A stretch of DNA of 64,000 bases, taken from positions 992,001 to 1,056,000 of the forward strand of contig NZ_CP108067.1 in NCBI RefSeq assembly GCF_036178145.1, given 5' to 3'. The DNA is from Streptomyces sp. NBC_00273. Lineage in GTDB: Bacteria > Actinomycetota > Actinomycetes > Streptomycetales > Streptomycetaceae. Shown piece by piece: positions 42,101 to 50,178 of the stretch. The position numbers and the translations under genes are program-made. The notes under the pieces are model-generated. The model ran no database searches. It worked only from the letters and a program-made list of their open reading frames with translations, and was not told the origin of the DNA. Each line of letters starts with the position of its first letter. Position 1 is the stretch's first letter.

Positions 42101-44099
42101 CGGGGAGCGGCAGGGAGAGGTGGTCGCTGCGCAGCGACCAGTGGCTGCGGTCGGTGTCCAGGGTGAGGACGGTGCCGGGCGAGTGGTGCCAGTAGCCCTG
42201 CGTGCCGTTGCTGCTCCAGGAGGACCAGAAGACGAGCAGTTCGCCGTCGACGTAGTGGAAGCCGTGGTTGTAGTTGGTACCGGTCGGCACGCGCAGGTCG
42301 TGCGTGAGGACGGTGGAGTCGGCGTCGATGACCCGGACCTGGGTCTGGTTGGCGACGATCAGGTAGGGCCAGGCCTCCGTCACGGTCAGGGCCTCCCGGC
42401 CCTGGCCGGGGCTCAGTTCGGCGAGGGCCTCCTCCCAGGAGGGCCAGGCCAGTTCCTCGAAGAGGCCGCCGCGCAGGGTACGGGCGAGGGTTTCGGCGAG
42501 GTCCGCGGCCGCGGCGGCGGCCACTTCCTCGGGGGCGAGTTCCAGGGCTTCGGTGGGCAGCCACCCCAGCCGCGCGATGGCTTCGGGAACTCCGGGCAGA
42601 CCGGCGGCGGTGGAGGCGACGGCGACGTCGCGCATCCATGCGGCCAGCAGGGGGCGGCCGCCGGCCGAGGCGGCGACGCACCGGACGACGTCCGCGCTGC
42701 CGTCGCCGATGTTGCTCAGCGCGCGCCGGAAGGCGGGGTGGAAGCGCTGGTCGGCGGCGAGGGCGAGCAGGTCGCGGCGCTGGTCGCCGGCGGCCCACTC
42801 GGACAGGTTCAGGTGGTCGTACCGGTGGCGCCGGTGCTCGCTGTCGGCTTCGGGGTCGGCGACCGGGACGTCCAGGGCGAGCAGCAGGTCGAGGAGGTCG
42901 GTGTCCTCGACGCCGATCCGCAGGCCCGCTTCCCGTTCGGGGCGGGCGAGTTCGGCGCGCAGCTGCCCGGCGCAGCGCTCGACGAGGTCGAGGAGGAGCG
43001 GGAGCGTGGGGCGCCGGCCCCAGCCCGAGTGGCGGGCGGCGTGGAAGCGCTCCAGCCAGCCGGCGGTGCCGTCGGCGCAGCGCTGCTCGGCGGGCAGGTC
43101 CCCGTCGACGAGGCCGGCGGTGACGCCGGCCTCCTCCAAGACCTCCAGCCACACGCTGGTGAACTCGCCGCCGTCGCCGCTGGGCGGGGTCAGGCCGAGG
43201 AGCGTGCCGCGAACGGCGGGAACGCGGCGGGCGAGCGCCACGAGGGCGCCGCGGTGCGCCTTCCACCAGCCGAGCGCGGCGCGCATGGTGGCGGGCAGGG
43301 GCAGGAGTTCGGCGAGGTAGTCCTGCTCGGGTTCGGTGCCGGTCAGGCCCGCGGCGCGGGCGAGGCGGCGCAGTTCGGCGGCGGCCTGGGCGGAGGGCGG
43401 CAGCCCGCCGGCGGTGCGGCGCACGCACAGGCGGCGGAAGCGCTCGTAGGCCTCGGCGGGGGTGACGCGGCCGGCCAGGGCCTTGCCGTAGCCGGTGAGC
43501 ACCTTCACCGGCAGGGCGCCGACGAGGGCGAATTCGAGGAAGACGGCGTCGAGGCGGTCCTCGTCGATGGCCAGCCCGTACTGGGCCTCGGCATCCCGGG
43601 CGCGCCCGAACAGCTGGGCGGCGTAGGTGGTGTTCTCCACGGCGAGGAAGAGCCGGGCGGCCTGCTCGTGGAAGAGGGGCAGGAAGTGCGGGACGGCCGC
43701 GGCGAGGCGGCCGGCCAGCTCCAGGCAGGCGTCGAGGGCGGCCTTGGGCTTGGTCTTGGCCTGCCGGGCGATCCGGTCAAGCTCGGGGACGACGGCGAGG
43801 GCGTGGTGGCCGTCCTCGGGGTGGTGCACCAGGACCCATTCGGGGAAGCCGAGCGCCTGGCGCTTGCTCAGCCCGACGACGGGCGGCTCGCCCTCGTCCC
43901 GTACGAGTCCGAGGAAGCCGGCGGCGAGGTCCTCGGCAGCGCCCAGTTCGCCGGGAGCGAGCCGGACCACGACGCGGTCGTCGCCGAGGCCGGGGTGGCG
44001 GTAGGAGCGCGCGGTCAGTTCCACGACGTCGGGACCGGCGCCGGTGGTGTCCCGCGGCAGTACGGCTCCGGCCTTGAGGAGCAGTTCGGCCTTGTTCAT
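39198..44099 (-). CDS. Very large protein (1633 residues) of the MoxR/VWA locus, function unknown
   Basis: One uninterrupted frame with normal codon bias. The first ~550 residues are helical (LELAGRLAAAVPHFLPLFHEQ). About 560-900 is rich in beta strands with propeller-like repeats (YLIVANQTQVRVIDADS, YNHGFHYVDGELLVFWSS). The rest is helical again, ending in a basic tail KVKRTRARRR. No signal peptide, membrane helix or Walker motif was found. It probably belongs with the YehI/DUF4132-associated giants and may be a scaffold. ATG 44099 has an aggaag site; GTG 44126, overlapping the upstream stop as GTGA, is an equally good start. Confidence 0.8.
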   Translation of the reverse strand: MNKAELLLKAGAVLPRDTTGAGPDVVELTARSYRHPGLGDDRVVVRLAPGELGAAEDLAAGFLGLVRDEGEPPVVGLSKRQALGFPEWVLVHHPEDGHHALAVVPELDRIARQAKTKPKAALDACLELAGRLAAAVPHFLPLFHEQAARLFLAVENTTYAAQLFGRARDAEAQYGLAIDEDRLDAVFLEFALVGALPVKVLTGYGKALAGRVTPAEAYERFRRLCVRRTAGGLPPSAQAAAELRRLARAAGLTGTEPEQDYLAELLPLPATMRAALGWWKAHRGALVALARRVPAVRGTLLGLTPPSGDGGEFTSVWLEVLEEAGVTAGLVDGDLPAEQRCADGTAGWLERFHAARHSGWGRRPTLPLLLDLVERCAGQLRAELARPEREAGLRIGVEDTDLLDLLLALDVPVADPEADSEHRRHRYDHLNLSEWAAGDQRRDLLALAADQRFHPAFRRALSNIGDGSADVVRCVAASAGGRPLLAAWMRDVAVASTAAGLPGVPEAIARLGWLPTEALELAPEEVAAAAAADLAETLARTLRGGLFEELAWPSWEEALAELSPGQGREALTVTEAWPYLIVANQTQVRVIDADSTVLTHDLRVPTGTNYNHGFHYVDGELLVFWSSWSSNGTQGYWHHSPGTVLTLDTDRSHWSLRSDHLSLPLPGGGRTTGSGVLHRGDTKLPDERPLLSDGTSYWVWHRRDEENDTGWREYDPVGGTYGRSSLPAFFADALRADPDSARRGGSSNRLRPTPTVAGSVLGEPTDGLLGWRTVWRRDHGWEGTDTGGRTVSVPEGREAPVAALAFPGDDRPRALSQHWQELSITDPDGVVTARSRDGHRRRSAFGTGSVDLPPLSHWYALRPRDTEGSAVLRAADRETVAALLKTAAAADKAADLPELVSAALPKITAPALIGGIVEVLRFTLTQQKALDAIAARLHPDDTPVEEREQGPGDRLIADGLSGLIGAGYYRWGGESDAAHYTLSELGAARARTDATPVPGLLHFDAPALPYWSFTWTPLLDQPAAVAYRAVTVAPTDEQREGLLTLLGTVDALGLASAEGSADRWRRVLLRLDRQHLLTPDGERNVHHRSLLPLGGGAVLALTEHSESVPDGHEFGALLYDPTGRFTVPGPYTVRGDAPLGDRERGAGWLTAFLAAAAEHGPVPFRPEAAEEFARLTGVSGALARLVVAGLPGVDSYERNFLTPELRTALGVKATDAAYARDELKNLDTELRRAVVGALLPADPAQLWSEGPDVAAAAEIWNRRVGRRTPVPDWLATEAARAVGGSWPAHRALAALLDPAASRELSVDVAWGVKGDHVEPAEPATTPFTTSVLTGTLAMASWLAHRLPAGDSVRAALPPVLTAVRQRLAGPELLLEIGHYTSLPDFRKAAGTPTETGEGYERYGAVVMATHDDQPKPALRPALLDSTGSDPYLPALRGEDQRPSAAETALRTAHDPRFAALLADPGAPAAGATDADGTWWPQDPSRSVPALVEEASARHGLGADAATLYLMLLAMPDPTDRNTARWTGWKPARIKAARAELAATELVVTAGRSRAGRSLFLPGGWADMPSPTLPVEQWKLPMYGLGAAGRPPLGVLVPAEPTAELYRRAWQRVQEGDLPRFEELKVKRTRARRR

Positions 44100-44122
44100 G
44101 TCGGTGTCTTCCTGGTGGGTGC

Positions 44123-44989
44123 TCACGCGTCCCCGCCCTCCTCGATCTTGCGCCCGGCGTACAGCGCCGCGGCCATCCGCATGCCTTCGGACCACGCCAC
44201 CGGTCCGACCTCCGTCAGGCGCACCGCCCGGCCGTCCTCGTCGTGCCAGCTCAGTGCGCCGGTGGTGGTCTCGTCGTCGTAATAGGGTTCGCCGATCCAC
44301 ACGGCGGCCTCGGTGCCGGTCCCGGAGTCCCGGACCTTGCAGGTGGCGTAGCCGCCGGAGACCCGGTAGCCGAGGCCCGTGGCCCGGGCGGCGAGGCTGA
44401 AGCGGGTGGGGAAGGCCCCGCCCGCGTAGTCGCGGACCTCGGTGGCGGCGCGGGCGATCTCGGCGGGCTTGTGCCAGGTGGCCCGGTGGATCTGCTCGAC
44501 CCGCTGCACGATGCCCAGCTCGGCCGCGAAGTCCCGTACGTCGTCGAGGTCCGGCAGCAGCACGGGGTGCGGCAGGGTCACCGTGCGGGGGGAGAGCCGG
44601 ACGGTCTCGCCGTCGAGGTTGACCACCTTCAGCTCACCGGAGGCGGTGGCGTCCCGCAGGAAGCCCACCTCGTCGGGGTCGTCGCCGACGACCGCCACAT
44701 CGCGCAGGGCGCTCTGCCAGGCCTCGTCCGGCCAGACCCGGGCGAGCAGTTCGGTCGGCACGGGCAGCGAGGAGACCATCCAGCCGTCCACCTGTGCGGC
44801 GCAGGCCGCCTCGTGCCGGTCGAGCCATTCGGCCAGCCTGCGCAGCCGGTCCACCTCGGGATGGTCCTTCAGGGCCTTGGGCAGCGTCTTCAACTGCCGT
44901 CCCGCCGTCCGCCCGGTGGCGGACCTCGCCGCCACCCGTCCCTCCACCAGGGCGATCTCGTACCCCTCGCCCGCCGCCAGCCATGCCAT
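44123..44989 (-). CDS. DUF4132-domain protein (YehI/MolR C-terminal-like)
   Basis: A 288-residue protein whose second half matches DUF4132 as I remember it: LRDVAVVGDDPDEVGFLRDA, VNLDGETVRL, TVTLPHPVLLPDLDDVRDFAAELGI, a Trp-rich helix, then LGYRVSGGYATCKV and WIGEPYYDDE. In E. coli YehI this domain is part of one long protein; here it is a separate gene immediately before the 1633-residue gene and coupled to it. It is the promoter-proximal gene of the 13-kb locus, divergent from the HNH lipoprotein gene over about 200 bp. Confidence 0.82.
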   Translation of the reverse strand: MAWLAAGEGYEIALVEGRVAARSATGRTAGRQLKTLPKALKDHPEVDRLRRLAEWLDRHEAACAAQVDGWMVSSLPVPTELLARVWPDEAWQSALRDVAVVGDDPDEVGFLRDATASGELKVVNLDGETVRLSPRTVTLPHPVLLPDLDDVRDFAAELGIVQRVEQIHRATWHKPAEIARAATEVRDYAGGAFPTRFSLAARATGLGYRVSGGYATCKVRDSGTGTEAAVWIGEPYYDDETTTGALSWHDEDGRAVRLTEVGPVAWSEGMRMAAALYAGRKIEEGGDA

Positions 44990-45191
44990 CAGACCGTGCC
45001 CCTCCGCCTGTCCCGTCCGGTTCCGCGCAGCCCTGACAGGGGGGAGCCGACCCCCCTGAGCTGCGGTATGTCGGGAGACTAGCGAGAGCCACTGACAACG
45101 CCCGCCGGAGGGCCCTCGGTAGGTTGATTGTCCGGTTCTGGGTAGGGTTCCCGGGACAGCGTGCGGAGCGGTACCGGCTCGGGGTGGGGTT

Positions 45192-45947
45192 ATGGGACGT
45201 CAGATACGCGTGCCGGGTGCGGTGCTGGTGGCGCTGCTGCTGGCCGCTGCCACCGGGTGCTCCGGTCCGATCGCGCCGGACGGCGGGGACCCGAAGGCGT
45301 CCGCGCCCGCGGGCTCGTCGTCCGCGGCCGCGCCGAAGTCCCCGAAGGCGCCGGACTCACCCGGCGACGACGCCAAACCGGCCGGTGGGGACGTACTGCC
45401 CGGTATGGTCACCGCCGCCGTGGCGCGGACCCAGTTGGCGGCGCTCAAGGTGGCGCCGGTCGGCACGATGGCCGGCTACAGCCGGGACAAGTTCACGCAC
45501 TGGGCGCAGCAGGGCAACAAGTGCGACACCCGTGAGGTGGTCCTGGGGCGCGACGGCACCGGGGTCACCCAGGACGCCGAGTGCAGGGCCGTGTCCGGCA
45601 ACTGGAAGAGCCTCTACGACGGGGCGGTCGTCACGGACGCGGGGAAGATGGACATCGACCACATGGTGCCGCTCGCCGAGGGCTGGCGCTCCGGCGCGGC
45701 CGGCTGGGACTCCGCGCGGCGCAAGGCCTTCGCCAACGACCTGACCCATCCTCAGCTGCTGGCCGTGACCGCGGCTTCGAACCGTTCCAAGGGCGACCAG
45801 AGCCCCGATCTGTGGCAGCCGCCGGACAAGGCGAGCTGGTGCCAGTACGGGCGGGCCTGGACCACGGTGAAGTCCACGTACGGACTGACCGTCACCGAAC
45901 CGGAGAAGAAGATGCTCACCGCGATGCTGGACACCTGCGCCTCATGA
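45192..45947 (+). CDS. Secreted lipoprotein with GmrSD/DUF1524-type HNH nuclease domain
   Basis: A 251-residue protein: signal peptide with lipobox AATGC (Cys about 23), a Pro/Ala/Ser linker to about 65, then an HNH domain with DIDHMVPLAEGW (metal-binding Asp/His, about 156-167) and LTHPQLLAVTAASNRSKGDQSPDLW (His and Asn of the ββα fold). Four cysteines probably form disulfides. It should act outside the cell, for instance in nutrient DNA breakdown or DNA release. The start lacks a strong ribosome binding site. Confidence 0.87.
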   Translation: MGRQIRVPGAVLVALLLAAATGCSGPIAPDGGDPKASAPAGSSSAAAPKSPKAPDSPGDDAKPAGGDVLPGMVTAAVARTQLAALKVAPVGTMAGYSRDKFTHWAQQGNKCDTREVVLGRDGTGVTQDAECRAVSGNWKSLYDGAVVTDAGKMDIDHMVPLAEGWRSGAAGWDSARRKAFANDLTHPQLLAVTAASNRSKGDQSPDLWQPPDKASWCQYGRAWTTVKSTYGLTVTEPEKKMLTAMLDTCAS

Positions 45948-46213
45948 CGCAGCCGCACCGTTGGCAGGACGAGGTGCTCGCCGGGCCGGGCGGCGCCATG
46001 ACCGACGAGGTCGGCGTGATCACCGGCCCCCTCACGCTGCGCACCACGGAGGTGGCCGGGGGCCTGGTCCGGTTCGAGGTCCAGTACGAGGACGCCGACG
46101 AGTGGTACGCGCTCACCGGGAGCCCCCGGGCCCACCGGGGCGACCCGGCCGCCCTGCACGCCGCCGCCCTGGCGGCGGTCCGCGCGGGCGGCGGGGCCGT
46201 GGCGCCGGGCTGA
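45944..46213 (+). CDS. Small hypothetical protein coupled to the HNH lipoprotein
   Basis: An 89-residue protein starting at an ATG that overlaps the HNH gene's stop (ATGA). The sequence is beta-rich (GPLTLRTTEVAGGLVRFEVQYEDADEWYALTG), then a short Ala-rich helix. There is no signal peptide, so it stays in the cytoplasm and is not an obvious immunity protein for a secreted nuclease. Function unknown. Confidence 0.7.
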   Translation: MTQPHRWQDEVLAGPGGAMTDEVGVITGPLTLRTTEVAGGLVRFEVQYEDADEWYALTGSPRAHRGDPAALHAAALAAVRAGGGAVAPG

Positions 46214-46244
46214 GGCGCCTGCTCGGGGACGCTCGGAGGACGGC

Positions 46245-47405
46245 TCAGAGGACGGCGATGCCCAGGGGCCGGGCGCCCGCGGCGAGTCGGCGGGTGGCCC
46301 CGGTGTCGAGGTCGACGACCGTGATGCCGTTCCAGTACCCGTCCCGGGTGTAGCCGCCCGTGACGTAGGCGGTCCGGCCGTCACGGGATGCGGCCACGTC
46401 CTCGTGCGGGCCCTGCAACGGGTACACCCGCTCGGCGCCGTCCGGGGAACGGACCGTCAGCGAGGGACCGCGGCCGTCGCCCGGCCGCACGGCGCCCGTG
46501 CCGACCACCAGGAGCCGGCCGTCGGCCGTGCCGGCGGCGCCGTGCTGGTGGGTGTCGGCGGTCATCGGTTCGATCCGGGTCCGCCCGGTCCGCGGGTCGA
46601 CCACGGCAAGCCGCTCGCCCTCGAAGGGGAGCAGCAGTTGACCGTCGGAGCGGCGTACGACGGCGTAGTGCGGCTTGAGCCAGGAGCCGAGCCCGCCCTC
46701 GGTGCCGTAGGGGGCGACCTCGATCCGGCGGGGGCTCAGCGAGTCGGCCGCGACGACGGTGACGTCGAAGGAGTCGTGGCCGGTCACGTAGACCTCGGCG
46801 CCGTCCGGTGACACGTCCACGTCGAAGGGGCGCCGGCCCACGGGTACGGCGGCGGTGACCTCGCTCCTCGCCGTGTCGAGGACCTCCAGGACCCCGGTGG
46901 TGCCGGGGACGTTGACCCCGACGTAGGCGTGCGCGCCGTCGGGCGAGAGCGCGATGCCCATGCCGCCGCCGCGGTACTCGCCGTCGGTGACCGGGCCGGT
47001 GTCGGAGCGGTGCGGGATCAGGGCCAGCCGTACGCGGGTGCGCGTGTCGACGACGGCCACGCCCTCGGCGGTGGCGACCCACGCCCGGCCGTCCGTACCC
47101 ACGGCAAGACCGTAGGGGGCCCTGCCCACGGTGACCGAGGCGACCGCGCCGCGCTCCGGGTCGACGAAGGTCACGGTGCCGGCCCCGAAGTCGGCGGTCA
47201 GCAGCAAGCCCTGCGGGGTGGGGGCGGTGGCGGGCAGCGGGGAGGCGGCGAAGGGCGCCGGGGCCGGCGGCGCGGGCACCGCGTTCGGGGAGCAGGAGCC
47301 GAGCAGCAAAGTCGCGGCGAGCGCCGCGAGCGCGCCGCGCCCGCGGGTAAGGATGCTGGTACGAATGCGGGCGGGGGTACGGTCGCCCGGCGCGCGGCGG
47401 TTCAC
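46245..47405 (-). CDS. YncE-like beta-propeller lipoprotein
   Basis: A 386-residue protein with lipobox LLGSC (Cys about 39) and about seven YVTN/NHL-type blades: LLLTADFGAGTVTFVDPE, VTVGRAPYGLAVGTDGRAWVA, IALSPDGAHAYVGVN, VDVSPDGAEVYVTGHDS, and VAASRDGRTAYVTGGY. Such extracellular propellers bind ligands or partner proteins. GTG 47405 overlaps the stop of the ankyrin gene as GTGA, so the two are translated together. Confidence 0.85.
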   Translation of the reverse strand: MNRRAPGDRTPARIRTSILTRGRGALAALAATLLLGSCSPNAVPAPPAPAPFAASPLPATAPTPQGLLLTADFGAGTVTFVDPERGAVASVTVGRAPYGLAVGTDGRAWVATAEGVAVVDTRTRVRLALIPHRSDTGPVTDGEYRGGGMGIALSPDGAHAYVGVNVPGTTGVLEVLDTARSEVTAAVPVGRRPFDVDVSPDGAEVYVTGHDSFDVTVVAADSLSPRRIEVAPYGTEGGLGSWLKPHYAVVRRSDGQLLLPFEGERLAVVDPRTGRTRIEPMTADTHQHGAAGTADGRLLVVGTGAVRPGDGRGPSLTVRSPDGAERVYPLQGPHEDVAASRDGRTAYVTGGYTRDGYWNGITVVDLDTGATRRLAAGARPLGIAVL

Positions 47406-48025
47406 CGGCCCCGCCCGGCTTCCGCCGCGTCGGCCGCCGCCTTCAGGGCCCGCGCCATGCCGTCGAAGCCCCGGCGGGCGGCGTGCTCGTACGGGGTCAC
47501 CCCCTCGTGGTCGGGCAGCAGCGGATCGGCGCCCGCCGCGAGGAGAACCGCGACGACCTCCTCGTGGCGCGGACCCCCGTCGCCGAGGATCACCGCCTCC
47601 AGCAGGGCGGTCCAACCGAGCCGGTTGACGTGGTCGACGTCGATGTCCGTCGCCTCGAGCACGGCGCGCACGTACGCGGTGTGCCCGCGCTCGGCGGCCG
47701 GGATGAGGGCGGTCCCGCCGAAGCGGTTGCGCTGCTTCAGATCCGGTCCGGCGGGCAGCAGCAGGCGCATCATCCGCACGCTGCCGGTGACGCCGGTGAC
47801 CAGCCAGGGGCTGTCCTCCCGGGAGTCCGGGGCGTTCGGGTCGGCTCCGGCGGCGACCAGCAGTTCGGCCACGGCCACGTGGTCGCCGAGCGCGGCGAGC
47901 AGCAGTGGTGTGCGCAGCGCCTCGTCGCGGGCCTCCACGGCGGCGCCCGCGGCGAGCGCCGCGCCCACCGCCGCCGCGTCGCCGCGGCGGGCCCCGTCGA
48001 GGAGGAGTCGGTCGTGCGCGTTCAT
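47402..48025 (-). CDS. Ankyrin-repeat protein
   Basis: A 207-residue protein made almost wholly of about six ankyrin repeats (LLLDGARRGDAAAVGAALAAG, TPLLLAALGDHVAVAELLVAAGADPN, TALIPAAERGHTAYVRAVLEA, TPYEHAARRGFDGMARALK). It has no signal peptide, so it is a cytoplasmic protein-binding scaffold. It is upstream of, and coupled to, the propeller lipoprotein gene. The partner is not evident. Confidence 0.88.
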   Translation of the reverse strand: MNAHDRLLLDGARRGDAAAVGAALAAGAAVEARDEALRTPLLLAALGDHVAVAELLVAAGADPNAPDSREDSPWLVTGVTGSVRMMRLLLPAGPDLKQRNRFGGTALIPAAERGHTAYVRAVLEATDIDVDHVNRLGWTALLEAVILGDGGPRHEEVVAVLLAAGADPLLPDHEGVTPYEHAARRGFDGMARALKAAADAAEAGRGR

Positions 48026-48202
48026 GGTGTCCCTCTCGGCTCCGGGGCGGGGAGGGCCGGGTACGTCCTCCCGCTCCCCCGGTCCATGCTCGCCGGGCCG
48101 GCGCCCCGGCGGGTCCGACCGGTGGACGGAGCGGGCGGGCGGTCCGGAGGACCCCGGGGTCGGCCGATCGGTTGATGCGGCCGCGGGGATCAGGGACGCG
48201 GA

Positions 48203-48736
48203 TCAGGCCTCGTACTCGGTGAGGTCGATGCCGTGGACCCGCACCGAGGTCCCGTACCGCGGATCGACGGTGTCGCGTTCCGTCACCATGCCCAGCTTGC
48301 GGATCACGTTCTCCGAATCGGTGTTGCTCATCCGGTTGATCGCGACGACCCGGTCCAGGCCGCGGTCCTGGAGCGCGAACTCCAAGGTGGCGTGGGCGGC
48401 CTCGGAGGCATAGCCCTGGCCCCAGTACTGGCGGCCGAGCCGCCAGCTGATCTGGACGTCGGCGCGGGCGTCCGGCAGGTTCTCGAGGACCGAGAGGCCG
48501 ACGGCACCGATGAGCTCGCCGGAGCCGAGGAGCTCGACGGCGAAGAGGCCGAAGCCCTCCTCGTCCCACTCCTCCTCCCAGCGCTCGATCTCCTCGGCCG
48601 TCCCGTCCAGGTCGAGGGTCTCGCCCTCGCCGATCCAGCGCATCACCTCCGGGTCGGCGTTGATCTCCGAAAGGGGGACGAGGTCGTCTTCGGTCCAGCG
48701 GCGGAGGAGGAGTCGGGGGGTAAGGATCTCGGTCAT
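48203..48736 (-). CDS. GNAT acetyltransferase (RimJ/RimL-like)
   Basis: A 177-residue protein with LTPRLLLRRWTEDDL at the N-terminus, acetyl-CoA motif SWRLGRQYWGQGYASEAAHATLEFAL and the beta-5/6 block INRMSNTDSENVIRKLGM typical of the RimJ/RimL branch. It may acetylate protein N-termini or an antibiotic. ATG 48736 is used; the GTG at 48742 would add two residues. Confidence 0.88.
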   Translation of the reverse strand: MTEILTPRLLLRRWTEDDLVPLSEINADPEVMRWIGEGETLDLDGTAEEIERWEEEWDEEGFGLFAVELLGSGELIGAVGLSVLENLPDARADVQISWRLGRQYWGQGYASEAAHATLEFALQDRGLDRVVAINRMSNTDSENVIRKLGMVTERDTVDPRYGTSVRVHGIDLTEYEA

Positions 48737-48884
48737 GCCCACATCCTGCCGAATCTCCGCCGACCAGCGGTAATCGGCCGTTGCGGCAGTGTTGCGGGTT
48801 CGTGGACATCGGCGCGGGAAGGTTCCCGCGGCCCGTCCCGGGCTCTACGGTCCGTGGGAACCGCGACCAAGGAGTGCTCCTGCC

Positions 48885-50165
48885 ATGCCCCTCGATCTGT
48901 CGGACGAGAGCCGGTACGACCGCACGCGCCTGCGGCAGTGGGCGCGCGGCCGCGCCCGCTCCGCCGGAGTGGACCGCCGTGATCTGCTGAAGCTGTTCGC
49001 AGTGGGGGCCGCCGCCGGATCGCTGGGTGCGGCCGCGGGCGGCGGCACGGCCTGGGCAGCGCCGGACGCACCCGTCGCCGACCCGGTGCCGCGCACCGTC
49101 AAGCCGCTGCCGCCCGAGCTGTTCACCCTGCGCGGTACGAACGCGGAGACGAACTTCGCAGCGCTGCGCGGCACGGGCCCGCTCACCCCGATCGACCGGT
49201 TCTTCGTGCGCAACCACACCGCCACCCCGCGGATCGATGCCGCCGCGTGGCGGCTGAAGGTGTGGGGCGACGGGCTGGCGGGCGGCCCGCTGGAGCTGTC
49301 GTACGAGCGGCTGCGCGCCCTGCGGCCGGTGGAGCGGACGCTGTTCATCGAATGCGCGGGCAACGGCCGCAGCTTCTACACCACGCAGCAGGGCCAAGCC
49401 GTCACCGGCACCGCGTGGACCCTGGGGGCGATCGGCGTCGCGCGCTGGCGCGGTGCGCGGCTGTCGGACGTACTGCGCCTGGCGGGCGTGACCCGGGGGG
49501 CCGTGGACGTCCTGCCGCGCGGGCTGGACGACGAGGTGGTGGCGAACGGGGTGAACCTGGGCCGGGTGCGGCGCCCGCTGCCCGTCTCGAAGGCGCTGGA
49601 CGACGTACTGCTGGCCTACGAGATGAACGGGCAGCCGCTGCCGCCCGACCACGGCGGGCCGGTCCGCCTCGTGGTCCCGGACTGGGTCGGGATCTCGTCG
49701 ATCAAGTGGGTCGGGGACATCGAGGTGAGCGACGAGCCGCTGTACTCGCCGTGGAACACCGACCTGTACCGGCTGTTCGGGCCCGAGCACCCGGCGGAGG
49801 GCAGTGCCCCGCTGACCCGGCAGACCCTCAAGAGCGCCTTCGAACTGGAGCTGGGGGCCGCCGTCCCCGTGCACCGGCCCCGGCTGCTGACCGGTCGTTC
49901 CTGGTCGGGCGGGGCCCCGGTCACCCGGATCGACGTCAGTACGGACGGCGGCGTCCACTGGCGGCGGGCCCGGCTGCACGACACCCCGCGCCGAGGTGGC
50001 TGGGTGCGCTGGTCGGTGCCGTGGACCCCGCGGGCCACGGGTGCGACCTCGCTGCTGGCGCGGGCGACCGACGCGACCGGGCGGACGCAGCCCGATCGGT
50101 CGGTCCACAACGCGCAGGGCTACCTCTTCGACGCAGTGGTCCGCCACCCGGTGACGGTGGTCTGA
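48885..50165 (+). CDS. Tat-exported sulfite oxidase-like molybdopterin enzyme
   Basis: A 426-residue protein with a twin-arginine signal (VDRRDLLKLFAVGAAAGSLG, about 29-48), an oxidoreductase molybdopterin domain containing the cofactor cysteine in FIECAGNGRSF (about 157), and a C-terminal Mo-co dimerisation domain (about 300-426, ending in TQPDRSVHNAQGYLFDAV). It should oxidise sulfite or a related substrate outside the membrane after folding with cofactor in the cytoplasm. An aaggag site precedes ATG 48885. Confidence 0.92.
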   Translation: MPLDLSDESRYDRTRLRQWARGRARSAGVDRRDLLKLFAVGAAAGSLGAAAGGGTAWAAPDAPVADPVPRTVKPLPPELFTLRGTNAETNFAALRGTGPLTPIDRFFVRNHTATPRIDAAAWRLKVWGDGLAGGPLELSYERLRALRPVERTLFIECAGNGRSFYTTQQGQAVTGTAWTLGAIGVARWRGARLSDVLRLAGVTRGAVDVLPRGLDDEVVANGVNLGRVRRPLPVSKALDDVLLAYEMNGQPLPPDHGGPVRLVVPDWVGISSIKWVGDIEVSDEPLYSPWNTDLYRLFGPEHPAEGSAPLTRQTLKSAFELELGAAVPVHRPRLLTGRSWSGGAPVTRIDVSTDGGVHWRRARLHDTPRRGGWVRWSVPWTPRATGATSLLARATDATGRTQPDRSVHNAQGYLFDAVVRHPVTVV

Positions 50166-50178
50166 CCCCGCCCCCGGG

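Noticed and set aside
39096..44282. A 5.2-kb open frame on the plus strand opposite the 1633-residue gene
   Set aside because: It is Gly/Arg/Val-rich, lacks domain patterns and mirrors the third-position GC bias of the minus-strand gene; long antisense frames are normal at this GC content.
46245..50147. A single 1300-residue minus-strand protein
   Set aside because: The frame simply runs open; the real gene in it is the propeller lipoprotein starting at 47405. The rest is antisense to the molybdoenzyme and out of frame with the ankyrin and GNAT genes.
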